Positions 37,884 through 46,106 of a stretch of DNA of 64,000 nucleotides are shown here, piece by piece (positions within the stretch are counted from its first letter, which is position 1; each line of letters begins with the position of its first letter). The DNA comes from a virus. Under the pieces are notes generated by a model, which made no database searches, had not been told where the DNA came from, and saw nothing but the letters and a program-made list of their open reading frames with translations. The stretch lies in the IMG/VR virus record IMGVR_UViG_3300042465_007464, positions 45,601 through 109,600 of that record; one strand, 5' to 3'. Made by a program: the position numbers and the translations under genes.

Positions 37884-38891
37884 TTAATATGTTTGTTTCT
37901 TTATAAAATATTTGGAACTTAATAATTTTTGTAGTTGAGTTTGTGCACTAGTAACATTTGATTTGTCAATAAATGTCCCTGTCATCGTTCCGCATTGTAT
38001 TGGAGAATTTAGTTGATTAATTATTTTTTGAAGTATAGATAATAATTCATCTCCATGCACCATGGATTGGTTAGCATCATCAGCTCCTACTTTAATTTCA
38101 CCCGTTGTGTTTAAAACGATAGCTTTTGGAGAATCGATAACTGCAATATCTGTTTTTGCTTTTAATATGATTCTATCTGCAACTGCAATACATTGTGATG
38201 ATTGATATTGAGATTCCGATGGTAAAAAACAAGTTAATGGATTTGGTTTATTTGATTCGCCTAAAAGCAATGTTGGTATGTTTTGTTTGCTAGTTAAATA
38301 AATAGAAGATGCATCTCGTTTAACATCTTCAACGATAAATTGTTTTCCTATAGCAGATTCCGGCGAATTTGATATTATTATAATAGGATCTCCTGCATCA
38401 TTACCTGACCAACTAGGTTTCTGATCATACGAATTGGTAGTAGTTATAGTGCTACCTAATCTAATAGAATTGCCCCAACGACCTTCATATAATATATCTC
38501 CTTTAAAAGGCTGTAATGAAGAAACAACTCGTTCAGGTACTGTAGAATCCGCTTCAAATGTGTTTGAAGTAGTAGGCAATACATTGGAATTAACGGATGA
38601 TTGGATTCCTATAGGAGTTAAATAATACCATTGACGTCGTTTTTTAGCAAATGATGTGGTATGATCATATCCTTGGAATATCAAGACATTTTCACCCTTA
38701 ATTGGTATTTGTTTTGAATTGTTAGATGCCGGTTTACAATTTATAATTTTTTCATTGTTATGTTGTACAATTTTAACGTCAATTGCAAATAATTCATTCA
38801 CATCGGAATTATCATCTTTACGTTTATACGTGCTAGCACCATTGTCAATTACTTCACCAAAATAAAAATTAATTAAACCAACATCAAGCAT
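37884..38891 (-). CDS. Baseplate hub/spike OB-fold-like protein
   Basis: 335 residues. The N-terminal part has beta strands with IPIKGENVLIFQGYD, then DILYEGRWGNSIRLGSTI, a pattern of gp5-like hub proteins from marine T4-like phages, and GDPIIIISNSP. The C-terminal part (ADRIILKAKTDIAVIDSPKA, GEIKVGADDANQ) has short beta turns like a spike stalk. No lysozyme domain is present, so cell-wall digestion must come from elsewhere. Confidence 0.8.
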   Translation of the reverse strand: MLDVGLINFYFGEVIDNGASTYKRKDDNSDVNELFAIDVKIVQHNNEKIINCKPASNNSKQIPIKGENVLIFQGYDHTTSFAKKRRQWYYLTPIGIQSSVNSNVLPTTSNTFEADSTVPERVVSSLQPFKGDILYEGRWGNSIRLGSTITTTNSYDQKPSWSGNDAGDPIIIISNSPESAIGKQFIVEDVKRDASSIYLTSKQNIPTLLLGESNKPNPLTCFLPSESQYQSSQCIAVADRIILKAKTDIAVIDSPKAIVLNTTGEIKVGADDANQSMVHGDELLSILQKIINQLNSPIQCGTMTGTFIDKSNVTSAQTQLQKLLSSKYFIKKQTY

Positions 38892-39318
38892 CAGCGTCCT
38901 TTTCTAACTTGCTTTTAGCTGTTGCAATTTTTTGTTCCAATTCTGTATCTTCTGCATCAAATGAATCCAGTTCATCTGTCAATTCGTCTGTCATCGTTTT
39001 TTCTGCCAATTTAAGAAGTTGATCTTTTTCTTCATCACTTAGTAAACCGTCAGCACCAGATATAGTTTGTTTGGTGGAAATATATCGTTGTACAATCGAA
39101 GTTAATTTAACAAGATGATCGTCATTTTTAACTGCAACATCTAAATATTCTTTAATCAACGGAACAATGACAGTAGCATCAGATGCATTGCGTATAAGCG
39201 GTTGCAACTGAGAAATTAATTGATTGATCTGTCTATCTTTCTTTTTAGAATTATGATAAACATCGGACATTAAGTCGGCAAAACTAGTTCCTTTGAATAG
39301 TTCATCATTTTTGTCCAT
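38884..39318 (-). CDS. Helical tail-module protein, unknown function
   Basis: 144 residues, predicted helical and acidic toward the C-terminus (MTDELTDELDSFDAEDTELE). It starts MDKNDELFKGTSFADLMSDV; FADLM echoes FADIL in the gene at 36503. AAAGGA and a late-type element precede it. It overlaps the hub-like gene by 8 bases. It could be a tail chaperone; not proven. Confidence 0.7.
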   Translation of the reverse strand: MDKNDELFKGTSFADLMSDVYHNSKKKDRQINQLISQLQPLIRNASDATVIVPLIKEYLDVAVKNDDHLVKLTSIVQRYISTKQTISGADGLLSDEEKDQLLKLAEKTMTDELTDELDSFDAEDTELEQKIATAKSKLEKDADA

Positions 39319-39335
39319 AACGCAAATCCTTTAAT

Positions 39336-39343
39336 ATAAATAT
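39336..39343 (-). promoter_or_regulatory. Late-type ATATTTAT element
   Basis: ATATTTATATTAAAGGA on the coding strand, about 18-25 bases before the ATG at 39318; the first gene of the baseplate run. Confidence 0.55.
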
Positions 39344-40047
39344 CAAAAAGGCAGATTTACGAAGTTTGATTGTTCATATTCAAGAAATTTGGTTTCGTAG
39401 ATTTGTTTGAGAGTTTTAATAACTCGAGTAATGTTAGTAGTTTCAAGTCCCGTACGTTCTCGAATAAAGATATACAACGCTTTTTTGTTGAAATCTTCAA
39501 TATTTTCACGCGTTTCAAAAATATGTAAAACTGAATCAGCTACGTGGATATCCGTTGGATTTGTAAAAATGTAATTCAAATTATCATAACAATAATCAAC
39601 ATATGCATCCATAAAATATTGAAGCGTTTCTTGCATTTCATCGTTATGTATCTCAATCAACACGTTACGCTGTTCATCTACATCTAATTCTTCTCTGTCA
39701 TTTTTTAATTTGCTATATGCTTTTTGATTTTCAGCAATTAGATAATTGAATGACGTTCTAGTATAATAAGAATATGCCTTTCCTGCTTCAGGATTGAATT
39801 TTCTTAAACGTTCAGTTAAGAACGTAACTAAATCGGTTTGTAAATCTTGAAATGAAGAATCAATATAAGTAGGTTTTACTTTGTTAATTAAGTTTTCCGT
39901 TAATTTCATGAAAGCCGGATATATGAATCGTCGATATATTTTTTCACGTTTAATAGAATCTTCTTCAATTCGATTATATGCCGATATTGCAAGATCCGTT
40001 ATTTTGGTAAAGTAATTGTTACTTTTTTTCTTCGCTCGCTTCGCCAT
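39343..40047 (-). CDS. 55: Late-transcription sigma factor (T4 gp55-like)
   Basis: 234 residues. The sigma region-2-like core is SSFQDLQTDLVTFLTERL, then FNPEAGKAYSYYTRTSFNYL, matching gp55 proteins of marine T4-like phages. gp55 replaces the host sigma on RNA polymerase core and recognises only a -10-like late element. The N-terminus is basic (AKRAKKKSNNYF). It overlaps the upstream membrane-protein gene by 29 bases and lies in a unit with a host-type promoter, so it should be made before late genes. The ATATTTAT elements elsewhere in this window are its probable targets. Confidence 0.88.
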   Translation of the reverse strand: MAKRAKKKSNNYFTKITDLAISAYNRIEEDSIKREKIYRRFIYPAFMKLTENLINKVKPTYIDSSFQDLQTDLVTFLTERLRKFNPEAGKAYSYYTRTSFNYLIAENQKAYSKLKNDREELDVDEQRNVLIEIHNDEMQETLQYFMDAYVDYCYDNLNYIFTNPTDIHVADSVLHIFETRENIEDFNKKALYIFIRERTGLETTNITRVIKTLKQIYETKFLEYEQSNFVNLPF

Positions 40048-40327
40048 CGAATGTTTCTTTAAGTTCGGTTATTGTTTGCAAAAGCAATTTGAATGTGGTT
40101 CCTGCTTCATCTTCGGCTTCGAAAGATCCTAAACGATCTATCTCTTGCATTGTATTGTATGAATCTACAATTCGGGTATACATGTAAGTGTTAGTAACTT
40201 CTAATTCTTCTATGTATTCTTGTGCATCAGCTACAGAACCAGCTAAATAATAGGCTCTATATCCCAAATACCCTGCAACTGCAATGCTTACTATCAATAA
40301 AAATATAAGTGCTATAATCATAATCAA
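40019..40327 (-). CDS. Small membrane-anchored protein beside late sigma gene
   Basis: 102 residues: an N-terminal transmembrane helix (IALIFLLIVSIAVAGYLGY) followed by an acidic helix region (ADAQEYIEELEV, LLQTITELKETF). The last 29 bases overlap the gp55-like gene and it overlaps the HD gene by four bases, so translation of the three is coupled. Function unknown. Confidence 0.7.
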   Translation of the reverse strand: MIMIIALIFLLIVSIAVAGYLGYRAYYLAGSVADAQEYIEELEVTNTYMYTRIVDSYNTMQEIDRLGSFEAEDEAGTTFKLLLQTITELKETFDGEASEEKK

Positions 40328-41109
40328 TCTTCGTTAAATGCTCCGAAAATGCTAGATATGTCATTCAATGTTTGTGCAACATCTGGATTTGAATCCGCTA
40401 AATTCTTTAATCCGTTACTTTTTGTCATTTTTGACTTTTCAACTACCGGAGCTGGAGTTGCTTGTTTGAAATTTCTCCAACGTTCATATTCAATCTGAGA
40501 TGCCATATGATCTGCATGATGCAAAAGCAATGGTAAATTGGTTTTCAATTTAGCTTGTGCGGATCTTGCTATGAAATACGGCTTATTAGCATCATCATAC
40601 ATTCCGTCGTGGATTCGAATTGCTTGATATTCATTCCAAGACGTTTTAACATCGTATTGTTGTAACAGCCAAAGAGAAAGATCTGGCACCATTGTGAACG
40701 GAATACTTTCATTGTGTTTATACATTTTGTTTTGATTCTTGCGATGCCAATCTGAAGTTTCAACTTGATATACTTCATTACCATCACCCGGAAAGCCCAT
40801 TTTACCTAAGTCATGATGCATTGCCGCAAATAACAGTTCTTCTTCAGTATAACCAGACATATCAGATCCTTGTGAACGCCAAGTAAAATGTAATGCTGTA
40901 GCACATTCTATTACTCGAAGTATATGGTCTACATATCCTCCGGCAAATGCATTATGAAAATGTGCAACTGATGAAGCCGGCATAAATATCAAGCGTTCTT
41001 CAAAATCATCATACATTCGATTCAATGCATCTTTACGGGTAGGAAAACTAGTATTAACAATTTCGCGATACTTTTCCCAATTCGATTTTATTTTTTCTGC
41101 TTCTAACAT
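40324..41109 (-). CDS. HD-domain phosphohydrolase
   Basis: 261 residues. HD-superfamily metal ligands are visible: GGYVDHILRV with H62, AAMHHDLGKMG with H98/H99/D100, and a distal LLLHHADHMAS. Such proteins hydrolyse nucleotides or cyclic nucleotides; phage versions may adjust nucleotide pools or destroy defence signals. It is the first gene of the unit with the gp55-like factor, behind a host-type promoter. Substrate unknown. Confidence 0.88.
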   Translation of the reverse strand: MLEAEKIKSNWEKYREIVNTSFPTRKDALNRMYDDFEERLIFMPASSVAHFHNAFAGGYVDHILRVIECATALHFTWRSQGSDMSGYTEEELLFAAMHHDLGKMGFPGDGNEVYQVETSDWHRKNQNKMYKHNESIPFTMVPDLSLWLLQQYDVKTSWNEYQAIRIHDGMYDDANKPYFIARSAQAKLKTNLPLLLHHADHMASQIEYERWRNFKQATPAPVVEKSKMTKSNGLKNLADSNPDVAQTLNDISSIFGAFNED

Positions 41110-41125
41110 AAATTCGTTTTTATGT

Positions 41126-41156
41126 AAAATATAATGAATTACTTGCGTAACTCCAA
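41126..41156 (-). promoter_or_regulatory. Host-type promoter of the HD-late sigma unit
   Basis: Coding strand TTGGAG, 17-base spacer, TATATTTT, about 17 bases before the HD gene ATG; it overlaps the 3' end of the zinc-ribbon gene. Confidence 0.55.
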
Positions 41157-41300
41157 AACTTTACCATCTACTAGTTTTTGAGTGCATTCCCAACATGTAA
41201 TGGCTGTTGCTTTTTCATCGACGCGTTCAGATACGTTCTCACAATATTTACATTGCAGACGTTTAAATCCTTTTGCCGGTTGGTGTTTTGATTTTGACAT
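41139..41300 (-). CDS. Small zinc-ribbon protein
   Basis: 53 residues, ATG 41300 to TAA 41139. Two CxxC pairs, CKYC (17-20) and CWEC (36-39), 15 residues apart make a classical zinc ribbon; the N-terminus is Lys-rich. The start overlaps the stop of the upstream gene by one base (TAATG), so the two are coupled. Such small ribbons often bind nucleic acid or RNA polymerase; no specific function can be assigned. Confidence 0.75.
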   Translation of the reverse strand: MSKSKHQPAKGFKRLQCKYCENVSERVDEKATAITCWECTQKLVDGKVLELRK

Positions 41301-41476
41301 TATCTTTGTGTAATTACTCGTTTCAATTCTTCTAGTTTTCTCATTGCAATGAACAAGTTGTTTAACGCAGCTTCTTTGTCTATCGTTCCCGTTTCAATTG
41401 AACGTCCTAAAATTCTGATAACTTCGATTACATCATCGATTCTGTCCGTAACTGGTGTGTTTGTGTTTGTTGCCAT
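41300..41476 (-). CDS. Small helical protein, unknown function
   Basis: 58 residues, ATG 41476 to TAA 41300: MATNTNTPVTDRIDDVIEV followed by amphipathic helices (IRILGRSIETG, AAMRKLEEL-like LFIAMRKLEELKRV). AAAGGA is 12 bases upstream and a late-type element precedes it. Translationally coupled to the zinc-ribbon gene. No family recognised. Confidence 0.65.
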   Translation of the reverse strand: MATNTNTPVTDRIDDVIEVIRILGRSIETGTIDKEAALNNLFIAMRKLEELKRVITQR

Positions 41477-41496
41477 AACTTTATTTTTCCTTTATT

Positions 41497-41504
41497 ATAA
41501 ATAT
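41497..41504 (-). promoter_or_regulatory. Late-type ATATTTAT element
   Basis: ATATTTATAATAAAGGAAA on the coding strand, about 21-28 bases before the ATG at 41476. Confidence 0.5.
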
Positions 41505-41506
41505 GT

Positions 41507-42529
41507 TTATCCTAAAATCAATGGTGTTGCGTGACAATCGATGCCTACATTCAATAACGCTTGTTCTTTTGCTTTAGCTTCGATAACAACGTCAAGTGCA
41601 TCGACACCGTAAGTGTCAGGTAATGATAAAATGAAGTCGGCATGAGCCTGCTCCTTGATCTTGCTAAATTCTTTGTACATCTTAGCAAATGTCGGCCATT
41701 TCGGTAAATCGTCCCATGCAATATTATGCTTGTCGCAAATGCCTTCGATAAGACGTTGTGCTTCGCGTCGACGAGACTCGCTGTAATGAGTACACTGCGT
41801 AACACCATGCCGTTGCCAAGTCTCACGTGCCATGAAAAATGCTTCTTGTTCTGACAAATCGCCGGTATTGAATGTATGATGCCAATAGTCAAATGTAATA
41901 GGAATAGCAATATCAGCGTGTAACATTTCATACAAGTCACGCACCGAATACATAGATGCTTTGTCGTCATTTTCTATAACGAGACGACTCTTACATGAAT
42001 CTGATAATCTATCCCAATTGCGTAACCATCGTGCAATAGTCGATGTCTTATCGCCGTAAGTCGCACCTACATGTATGTTGATCTTGTTCTCGAAACTAGG
42101 AGCAAAACCCATAAGGTCAAACATCTCGCTATGGCGTTCTAAACCAATGATAGAATTGTCAACTACTTTGGCATCGGCACTACCTAAGATATGAAACGGA
42201 CCAGGATGCGTAGTAACGCGATGACCATGCGCACGTGCATAATCACCTGCCGCACGAAGATGTTTAGCAATTTCATCGATACCTGGCAAATCTTCTAACC
42301 GATAATGATTCCAACGCGGAAACAATTCGCTACCAATACGGAACAGTCGAATATCGTGCTGTTCGTTCCACTGCAAGATAGGCAGCAAGTCACGTGCATT
42401 TGCTAAAGAAATGTCAGAAGCAAGTTGCAAACCACCAAGCTGAAATTTGCGGTCAATCATTGTGCGACCCGTACGGATCTTTTGTTCACTCAACTGCATA
42501 TTGATGCAGGCATAACCATAACGTATCAT
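41507..42529 (-). CDS. uvsE: UV DNA damage endonuclease (UvsE/UVDE family)
   Basis: 340 residues of a TIM-barrel nuclease that nicks 5' of UV photoproducts. Typical segments are RYGYACIN at the N-terminus, FRIGSELFPRWNHY, HGHRVTTHPGPFHILGS, KINIHVGATYGDK, RLVIENDDK and ITFDYWHH; the His, Glu and Asp residues in these are the metal ligands. Its base composition looks richer in GC than the neighbours, which suggests more recent transfer. Expected role: repair of phage DNA after sunlight damage. Confidence 0.93.
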   Translation of the reverse strand: MIRYGYACINMQLSEQKIRTGRTMIDRKFQLGGLQLASDISLANARDLLPILQWNEQHDIRLFRIGSELFPRWNHYRLEDLPGIDEIAKHLRAAGDYARAHGHRVTTHPGPFHILGSADAKVVDNSIIGLERHSEMFDLMGFAPSFENKINIHVGATYGDKTSTIARWLRNWDRLSDSCKSRLVIENDDKASMYSVRDLYEMLHADIAIPITFDYWHHTFNTGDLSEQEAFFMARETWQRHGVTQCTHYSESRRREAQRLIEGICDKHNIAWDDLPKWPTFAKMYKEFSKIKEQAHADFILSLPDTYGVDALDVVIEAKAKEQALLNVGIDCHATPLILG

Positions 42530-42540
42530 AGACTTTTTTT

Positions 42541-42571
42541 ATAATATAAGAAATAAAATGCAATAATCCTA
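42541..42571 (-). promoter_or_regulatory. TAGGAT-type promoter of uvsE
   Basis: Coding strand TAGGAT, 17-base spacer, TATATTAT, ending about 12 bases before the uvsE ATG. Same -35 variant as several early small genes. Confidence 0.55.
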
Positions 42572-42595
42572 ATTTCGGCGATTTTTAATGCGTAT

Positions 42596-42603
42596 ATATT
42601 TAT
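42596..42603 (+). promoter_or_regulatory. Late-type ATATTTAT element (plus strand)
   Basis: ATATTTATATGAAAGAAACC about 27-34 bases before the plus-strand ATG at 42630. The motif reverses with the gene, which shows it is orientation-specific. Confidence 0.6.
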
Positions 42604-42629
42604 ATGAAAGAAACCTTTAAGGATATGCA

Positions 42630-43310
42630 ATGAAAATTAATTTAGCAGAAAATTTGCTTCGTTTTGGAGTAAAAAATTTATCGGAATCTGATTACGAAAA
42701 AATACAAGAACAAACTGCTGCAAAAATATCCATAGCACCAATTAATGTATCGCGTAAGTTTGGAACAAGTGCAACCCCAGTCGTTATTAATGATTTGGAA
42801 GGATATTTAGGCGTACGAACAGATAAAGGTGCTGAATATTGGTTTCCATCTGGAAAAGTAGTTACATGTATTGGCAGTAATGATATATTTAATTTATTAA
42901 TAGGTCCTGCAGGTGTTATTAATGATACTGTATATACACCAAAGTATGAATTATTAGTAATGGTTATTGCCTTAGGGAATGCTGTAAATTCTATGAAACA
43001 AGCAATAGCAAATAATACTGCAACGGGAACAAAACAAGCAGAGGTATCAACTATGAAAGCTAGATCGATAGCAACTTTCGATTTAACGAAAAAAATGAAT
43101 AATACGCCTTACGTAGCAGCATTTATTTTAAAACTATTACAAATTGATATGGAACTAAGACAATCGGTAGATAAAGTATTACTACCAAAAGTTGTTGATA
43201 TCATCAATCTTTTAAATCAAATAGGCGTATATTCAAATACAATTAATATTGATACGGACAAACAAACAATTGACAATTTTTTTATAAAAATGGGTGGAAA
43301 ATTAGTTTAA
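42630..43310 (+). CDS. LAEN-leader protein, copy 1 of duplicated cassette
   Basis: 226 residues on the plus strand. The leader MKINLAENLLRFGVKNLSE ends in LSE, an [LI]xE protease consensus, and is nearly identical to that of the gene at 43793; a divergent form opens the gene at 53292. The rest (helical C-terminal half, LLPKVVDIINLLNQIG) is unlike the second copy. TTAAGGA precedes the ATG and a late-type element lies upstream. A virion-packaged protein is inferred from the leader; function unknown. Confidence 0.75.
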   Translation: MKINLAENLLRFGVKNLSESDYEKIQEQTAAKISIAPINVSRKFGTSATPVVINDLEGYLGVRTDKGAEYWFPSGKVVTCIGSNDIFNLLIGPAGVINDTVYTPKYELLVMVIALGNAVNSMKQAIANNTATGTKQAEVSTMKARSIATFDLTKKMNNTPYVAAFILKLLQIDMELRQSVDKVLLPKVVDIINLLNQIGVYSNTINIDTDKQTIDNFFIKMGGKLV

Positions 43311-43323
43311 TCACCCACCCATT
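43289..43323 (-). terminator. Terminator between convergent genes, cassette 1
   Basis: AATGGGTGG/CCACCCATT inverted repeat. On the minus strand the stem is followed by TTTTAT, so it fits the secreted-protein gene; it also lies at the end of the plus-strand gene and may serve both. Confidence 0.6.
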
Positions 43324-43663
43324 AATGTGTAGAATTAAAATAATATTGTTCAAGTTTATTTTCCTTGAATGCATTATTAATATCAGTTAATCCGGTAATA
43401 AATCCCATTTCGGAATCTTCTGAATATATTTCAATAATTACATCAGAAACAAACGTTGTAGTATCATTCCAAACTATACTTTTAATAACATATCCATTTA
43501 CAGAATATTTTGCTTTAATGATATCAAAAAATTGAGCAACGTGAATATAATCGCTATTTAACGGAACTACGATACCTAAATCATTTGAATTATATGATTC
43601 GCGATCTTGACTAAATACAATACCACTAACTAAAACTGCTACGATTACAATTAACTTTTTCAT
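43322..43663 (-). CDS. Secreted small protein, copy 1 of duplicated cassette
   Basis: 113 residues. The signal peptide MKKLIVIVAVLVSGIVFSQ has the Flavobacteriia-style SQ ending and is almost identical to that of the gene at 44468. The mature part (about 94 residues, DFIIEIY-like acidic beta region: FVSDVIIEIYSEDSEM) is unlike the other copy. Its upstream promoter region is also duplicated. Exported function unknown; a surface or periplasmic role is likely. Confidence 0.72.
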   Translation of the reverse strand: MKKLIVIVAVLVSGIVFSQDRESYNSNDLGIVVPLNSDYIHVAQFFDIIKAKYSVNGYVIKSIVWNDTTTFVSDVIIEIYSEDSEMGFITGLTDINNAFKENKLEQYYFNSTH

Positions 43664-43692
43664 CTCTCTTTATTTAATTGGTTTCTATATTA

Positions 43693-43723
43693 TAAAAATA
43701 AGGAAAAAATCAGTACGATCCAA
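43693..43723 (-). promoter_or_regulatory. TTGGAT-type promoter of secreted protein 1
   Basis: Coding strand TTGGAT, 17-base spacer, TATTTTTA, about 30 bases before ATG 43663. The same arrangement is found at 45032-45062. Confidence 0.55.
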
Positions 43724-43758
43724 CCTTTTTACTAACTTTAATGAAAGTTTTTTTATTG

Positions 43759-43766
43759 ATATTTAT
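43759..43766 (+). promoter_or_regulatory. Late-type ATATTTAT element (plus strand)
   Basis: GATATTTATATGAAAGAAACC about 27-34 bases before the plus-strand ATG at 43793; a copy of the element at 42596. Confidence 0.6.
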
Positions 43767-43792
43767 ATGAAAGAAACCATAAAGGATACATG

Positions 43793-44416
43793 ATGAAAAT
43801 TAATTTAGCAGAAAATTTGCTTCGTTTTGCACCAAAAAACTTGGATGCTAAAACTATCGAAAAAATACAAGAATTGGCAGAACAAACTGCAACTACATCT
43901 AACATACCGGCTAACGTAGCACAAATTCCAAATTGGAAAACTGTAGCCACGTGGTTTAAAACAAATGCACACGATAAAGGAATTAAAACTGCCGCTTTAG
44001 CATATGGAGATTTTTTATATCAAGCTGAACCAGCTGGTCAAGATTTTCGTTTATCCGTTTATCAAGCACAACAATGCCAATATGGCACATTCCCATTTAT
44101 AGCATTACAACGTTATGCAGATTTAAGTACCGATGGAATGGGAAATATTAAAGATGCAGAAACAACGCCAATGCAAGCACTAGTTAGTTTGCAAAATGTA
44201 TCCAATCAAGTAAGTGCCGGTATACAAGAAGTTAATGATAATTGGAATAATAGTATACCACAAACAAATACAGCCGTTGCACGACAACATATAAAATTAA
44301 GAAAACCTGCATTACAAAACACGATTAATGTTATAAAACAACAATCGAATTTAGCTGAAATAGGTAGCAAATTAACAGGTACTGCTAAAGGTGCATACGA
44401 AGAAATAATTTCATAA
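43793..44416 (+). CDS. LAEN-leader protein, copy 2 of duplicated cassette
   Basis: 207 residues on the plus strand; the second of two adjacent ATGs is chosen because AAAGGA then lies at the usual distance. The leader is MKINLAENLLRFAPKNLD, shared with the gene at 42630, but the rest differs: ATWFKTNAHDKGIKTAALAY and a Gln/Asn-rich C-terminal half. Ends near a strong terminator shared with the convergent secreted-protein gene. Function unknown. Confidence 0.75.
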   Translation: MKINLAENLLRFAPKNLDAKTIEKIQELAEQTATTSNIPANVAQIPNWKTVATWFKTNAHDKGIKTAALAYGDFLYQAEPAGQDFRLSVYQAQQCQYGTFPFIALQRYADLSTDGMGNIKDAETTPMQALVSLQNVSNQVSAGIQEVNDNWNNSIPQTNTAVARQHIKLRKPALQNTINVIKQQSNLAEIGSKLTGTAKGAYEEIIS

Positions 44417-44437
44417 TATTATTGTATAAACAGTATG

Positions 44438-44464
44438 AATGGGGTAGCTAAAAACTACCCCATT
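44438..44464 (+). terminator. Rho-independent terminator, cassette 2
   Basis: AATGGGGTAG/CTACCCCATT stem with loop CTAAAAA followed by TTTTT on the plus strand; probably bidirectional for the two convergent genes. Confidence 0.8.
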
Positions 44465-44467
44465 TTT

Positions 44468-45001
44468 TTATTTATTAGTTAATAATTCTGTAACTCCTTC
44501 GAAATTTGTAAAAAATATAATCGATCCAAATCCACCTTTACCTCGTGCAATGTATACTTCTAAAATATCAATTGATTTTACATTTGATTTTTTATCATTA
44601 ACTTCGATATGTGCAAAGTTTACGATTTTTTCATGTTTCGTACTAACAGCTCCAAAAGCAAATGCCGTCGCATCTTCTAAAACTTTATCGGAAAAATAAG
44701 TTTCGAAACTTAATACTTGATTGGTATCGGGTAACGTTTTAAATCTATATGGAGCCCAATTAACAAATTTTGCATATTCGCTTCTAAGTTCTTTAGAGAT
44801 ATCTGAGTTAGGACCTGCAGGTAAACTATCAACATAACCCGATTCAACTAAATATCTATCATGCGAACCTATATAAAATATGTCATATCGATTCAAAAAA
44901 TCAATTTGTGAAAAAAAGATAGCTTCATATCTTTGATCAATGTTCTGTGCATTAACAATGCCACTAACTAAAACTGCTACGATTACAATTAACTTTTTCA
45001 T
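44468..45001 (-). CDS. Secreted protein, copy 2 of duplicated cassette
   Basis: 177 residues. The signal peptide MKKLIVIVAVLVSGIVNAQ is nearly identical to the protein at 43322. The mature domain differs (DIFYIGSHDRYLVESGYV, ATAFAFGAVSTKHEKIVNF, GKGGFGSIIFFTNFEG). Promoter and leader are duplicated, the mature parts are not, so cassettes share an expression and export module with variable cargo. Function unknown. Confidence 0.72.
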   Translation of the reverse strand: MKKLIVIVAVLVSGIVNAQNIDQRYEAIFFSQIDFLNRYDIFYIGSHDRYLVESGYVDSLPAGPNSDISKELRSEYAKFVNWAPYRFKTLPDTNQVLSFETYFSDKVLEDATAFAFGAVSTKHEKIVNFAHIEVNDKKSNVKSIDILEVYIARGKGGFGSIIFFTNFEGVTELLTNK

Positions 45002-45031
45002 CTCTCTTTATTTAATTGGTTTCTTATATTA

Positions 45032-45062
45032 TAAAAATAAGGAAAAAACCAATACAATCCAA
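45032..45062 (-). promoter_or_regulatory. TTGGAT-type promoter of secreted protein 2
   Basis: Coding strand TTGGAT, 17-base spacer, TATTTTTA; duplicate of the promoter at 43693-43723. Confidence 0.55.
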
Positions 45063-45092
45063 CCGAATCATAAAAAAAGTTTCGAAAAAGTT

Positions 45093-45665
45093 TTATTTCT
45101 TTACGAACCCATTAAGGAAATCACGTTGCTTTTGAATAGCATCATTTAGGCTTGATTCCGTAGAATCTTTTCGCTTTTTTGAATTGCCGTTACGCACTCC
45201 TGCAGTGCTAGGTTTAACAACATTCGATTTGCTAGATCCTCGCTTTTTATTTGTTGGTATCGTTCCACTATCGGCGTCATCAGTTCCTGGGAGTATTGAA
45301 TCGTCATCTCTGCTAGCATCTTCTTTCCCTCCGGCGTTGATAGAAACTGTTGCAATTCGCGTTGGTTTAACGAAGGTTTCAATGCGTTTAATGATTTCAT
45401 CTTGGCCGATGGATTTTGTGTCTTCGAAGAAGATATATCCCGTATGATACGCTGTCTTTTGCCCCTCAATCTGGATACCGCACGGGTAATTGACTCCATC
45501 TGACGACGTAACCATGTATTGAACGCCCCACCCTGTATTTTTATGTTTTTTGACATAACCATATTTCTTTTGACCAAGCCAAGAAAAGAAAACCGCTGCT
45601 CCTACGCGGAACTGCGGTTTATTGAACTTTGCTTGTAATTTATCTGATACTTTTTGTTTTGCCAT
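45093..45665 (-). CDS. SH3-like/basic-tail protein, unknown function
   Basis: 190 residues. The N-terminal half is beta-rich (FRVGAAVFFSWLGQKKYGYV, GIQIEGQKTAYHTGYIFFED); the C-terminal half is low-complexity, basic and Ser/Lys-rich. AAAGG precedes the ATG. Two other frames over this region also stay open for long stretches; this frame is preferred for its ribosome-binding site and tight spacing to the upstream gene. It may bind nucleic acid; not recognised. Confidence 0.65.
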   Translation of the reverse strand: MAKQKVSDKLQAKFNKPQFRVGAAVFFSWLGQKKYGYVKKHKNTGWGVQYMVTSSDGVNYPCGIQIEGQKTAYHTGYIFFEDTKSIGQDEIIKRIETFVKPTRIATVSINAGGKEDASRDDDSILPGTDDADSGTIPTNKKRGSSKSNVVKPSTAGVRNGNSKKRKDSTESSLNDAIQKQRDFLNGFVKK

Positions 45666-45671
45666 TTGCCT

Positions 45672-46106
45672 TTAATTAATGCAAATTGAATCCGTTTGGT
45701 TGATAATACGAAATATTCGCAAATATCTAGTAACTTTATCCCGTTTGAATGTTTTTTCCATGTTTTTATCACGTTGAATGATATATCCCGATTCCATGAA
45801 CTTGTATATGATATGTCGGGTAGCACGAAGGCTATTAGATTCAATCATAATGTTTTCATCGTCAATCATCACTTCAACAGCATCTTCCGGCAATTCCGTT
45901 TTAGATGAGTGCACGGATTCTGATTCTTGTTGAATAAATTGGTCGCGCAATGATTCAAAAAACGAGGTTAAATTCAACCCGGAACTACGAATCAATTCAG
46001 CTTCATATAATTCAAAGAAGAATTTTACGCGTTCTGCTTTTTTTAATTGTTTGAAGTAACTATACTCTGCATAGTTAACTTGCATTACATCAAATACTGT
46101 TTTCAT
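45672..46106 (-). CDS. Helical protein, unknown function
   Basis: 144 residues: MKTVFDVMQVNYAEYSYF, an acidic middle (ELPEDAVEVMIDDENIMIE), and a basic C-terminal helix (KTFKRDKVTRYLRIFRI). Its start lies inside the end of the upstream gene. It belongs to a run of seven small genes behind the promoter at 47473. No family recognised. Confidence 0.65.
   Translation of the reverse strand: MKTVFDVMQVNYAEYSYFKQLKKAERVKFFFELYEAELIRSSGLNLTSFFESLRDQFIQQESESVHSSKTELPEDAVEVMIDDENIMIESNSLRATRHIIYKFMESGYIIQRDKNMEKTFKRDKVTRYLRIFRIINQTDSICIN

Noticed and set aside
45146-45577. A 143-codon gene overlapping 45093-45665 in another frame
   Set aside because: It has no ribosome-binding site or own spacing, and the whole region is low in stop codons in several frames; the 45093-45665 frame has AAAGG and fits the operon.
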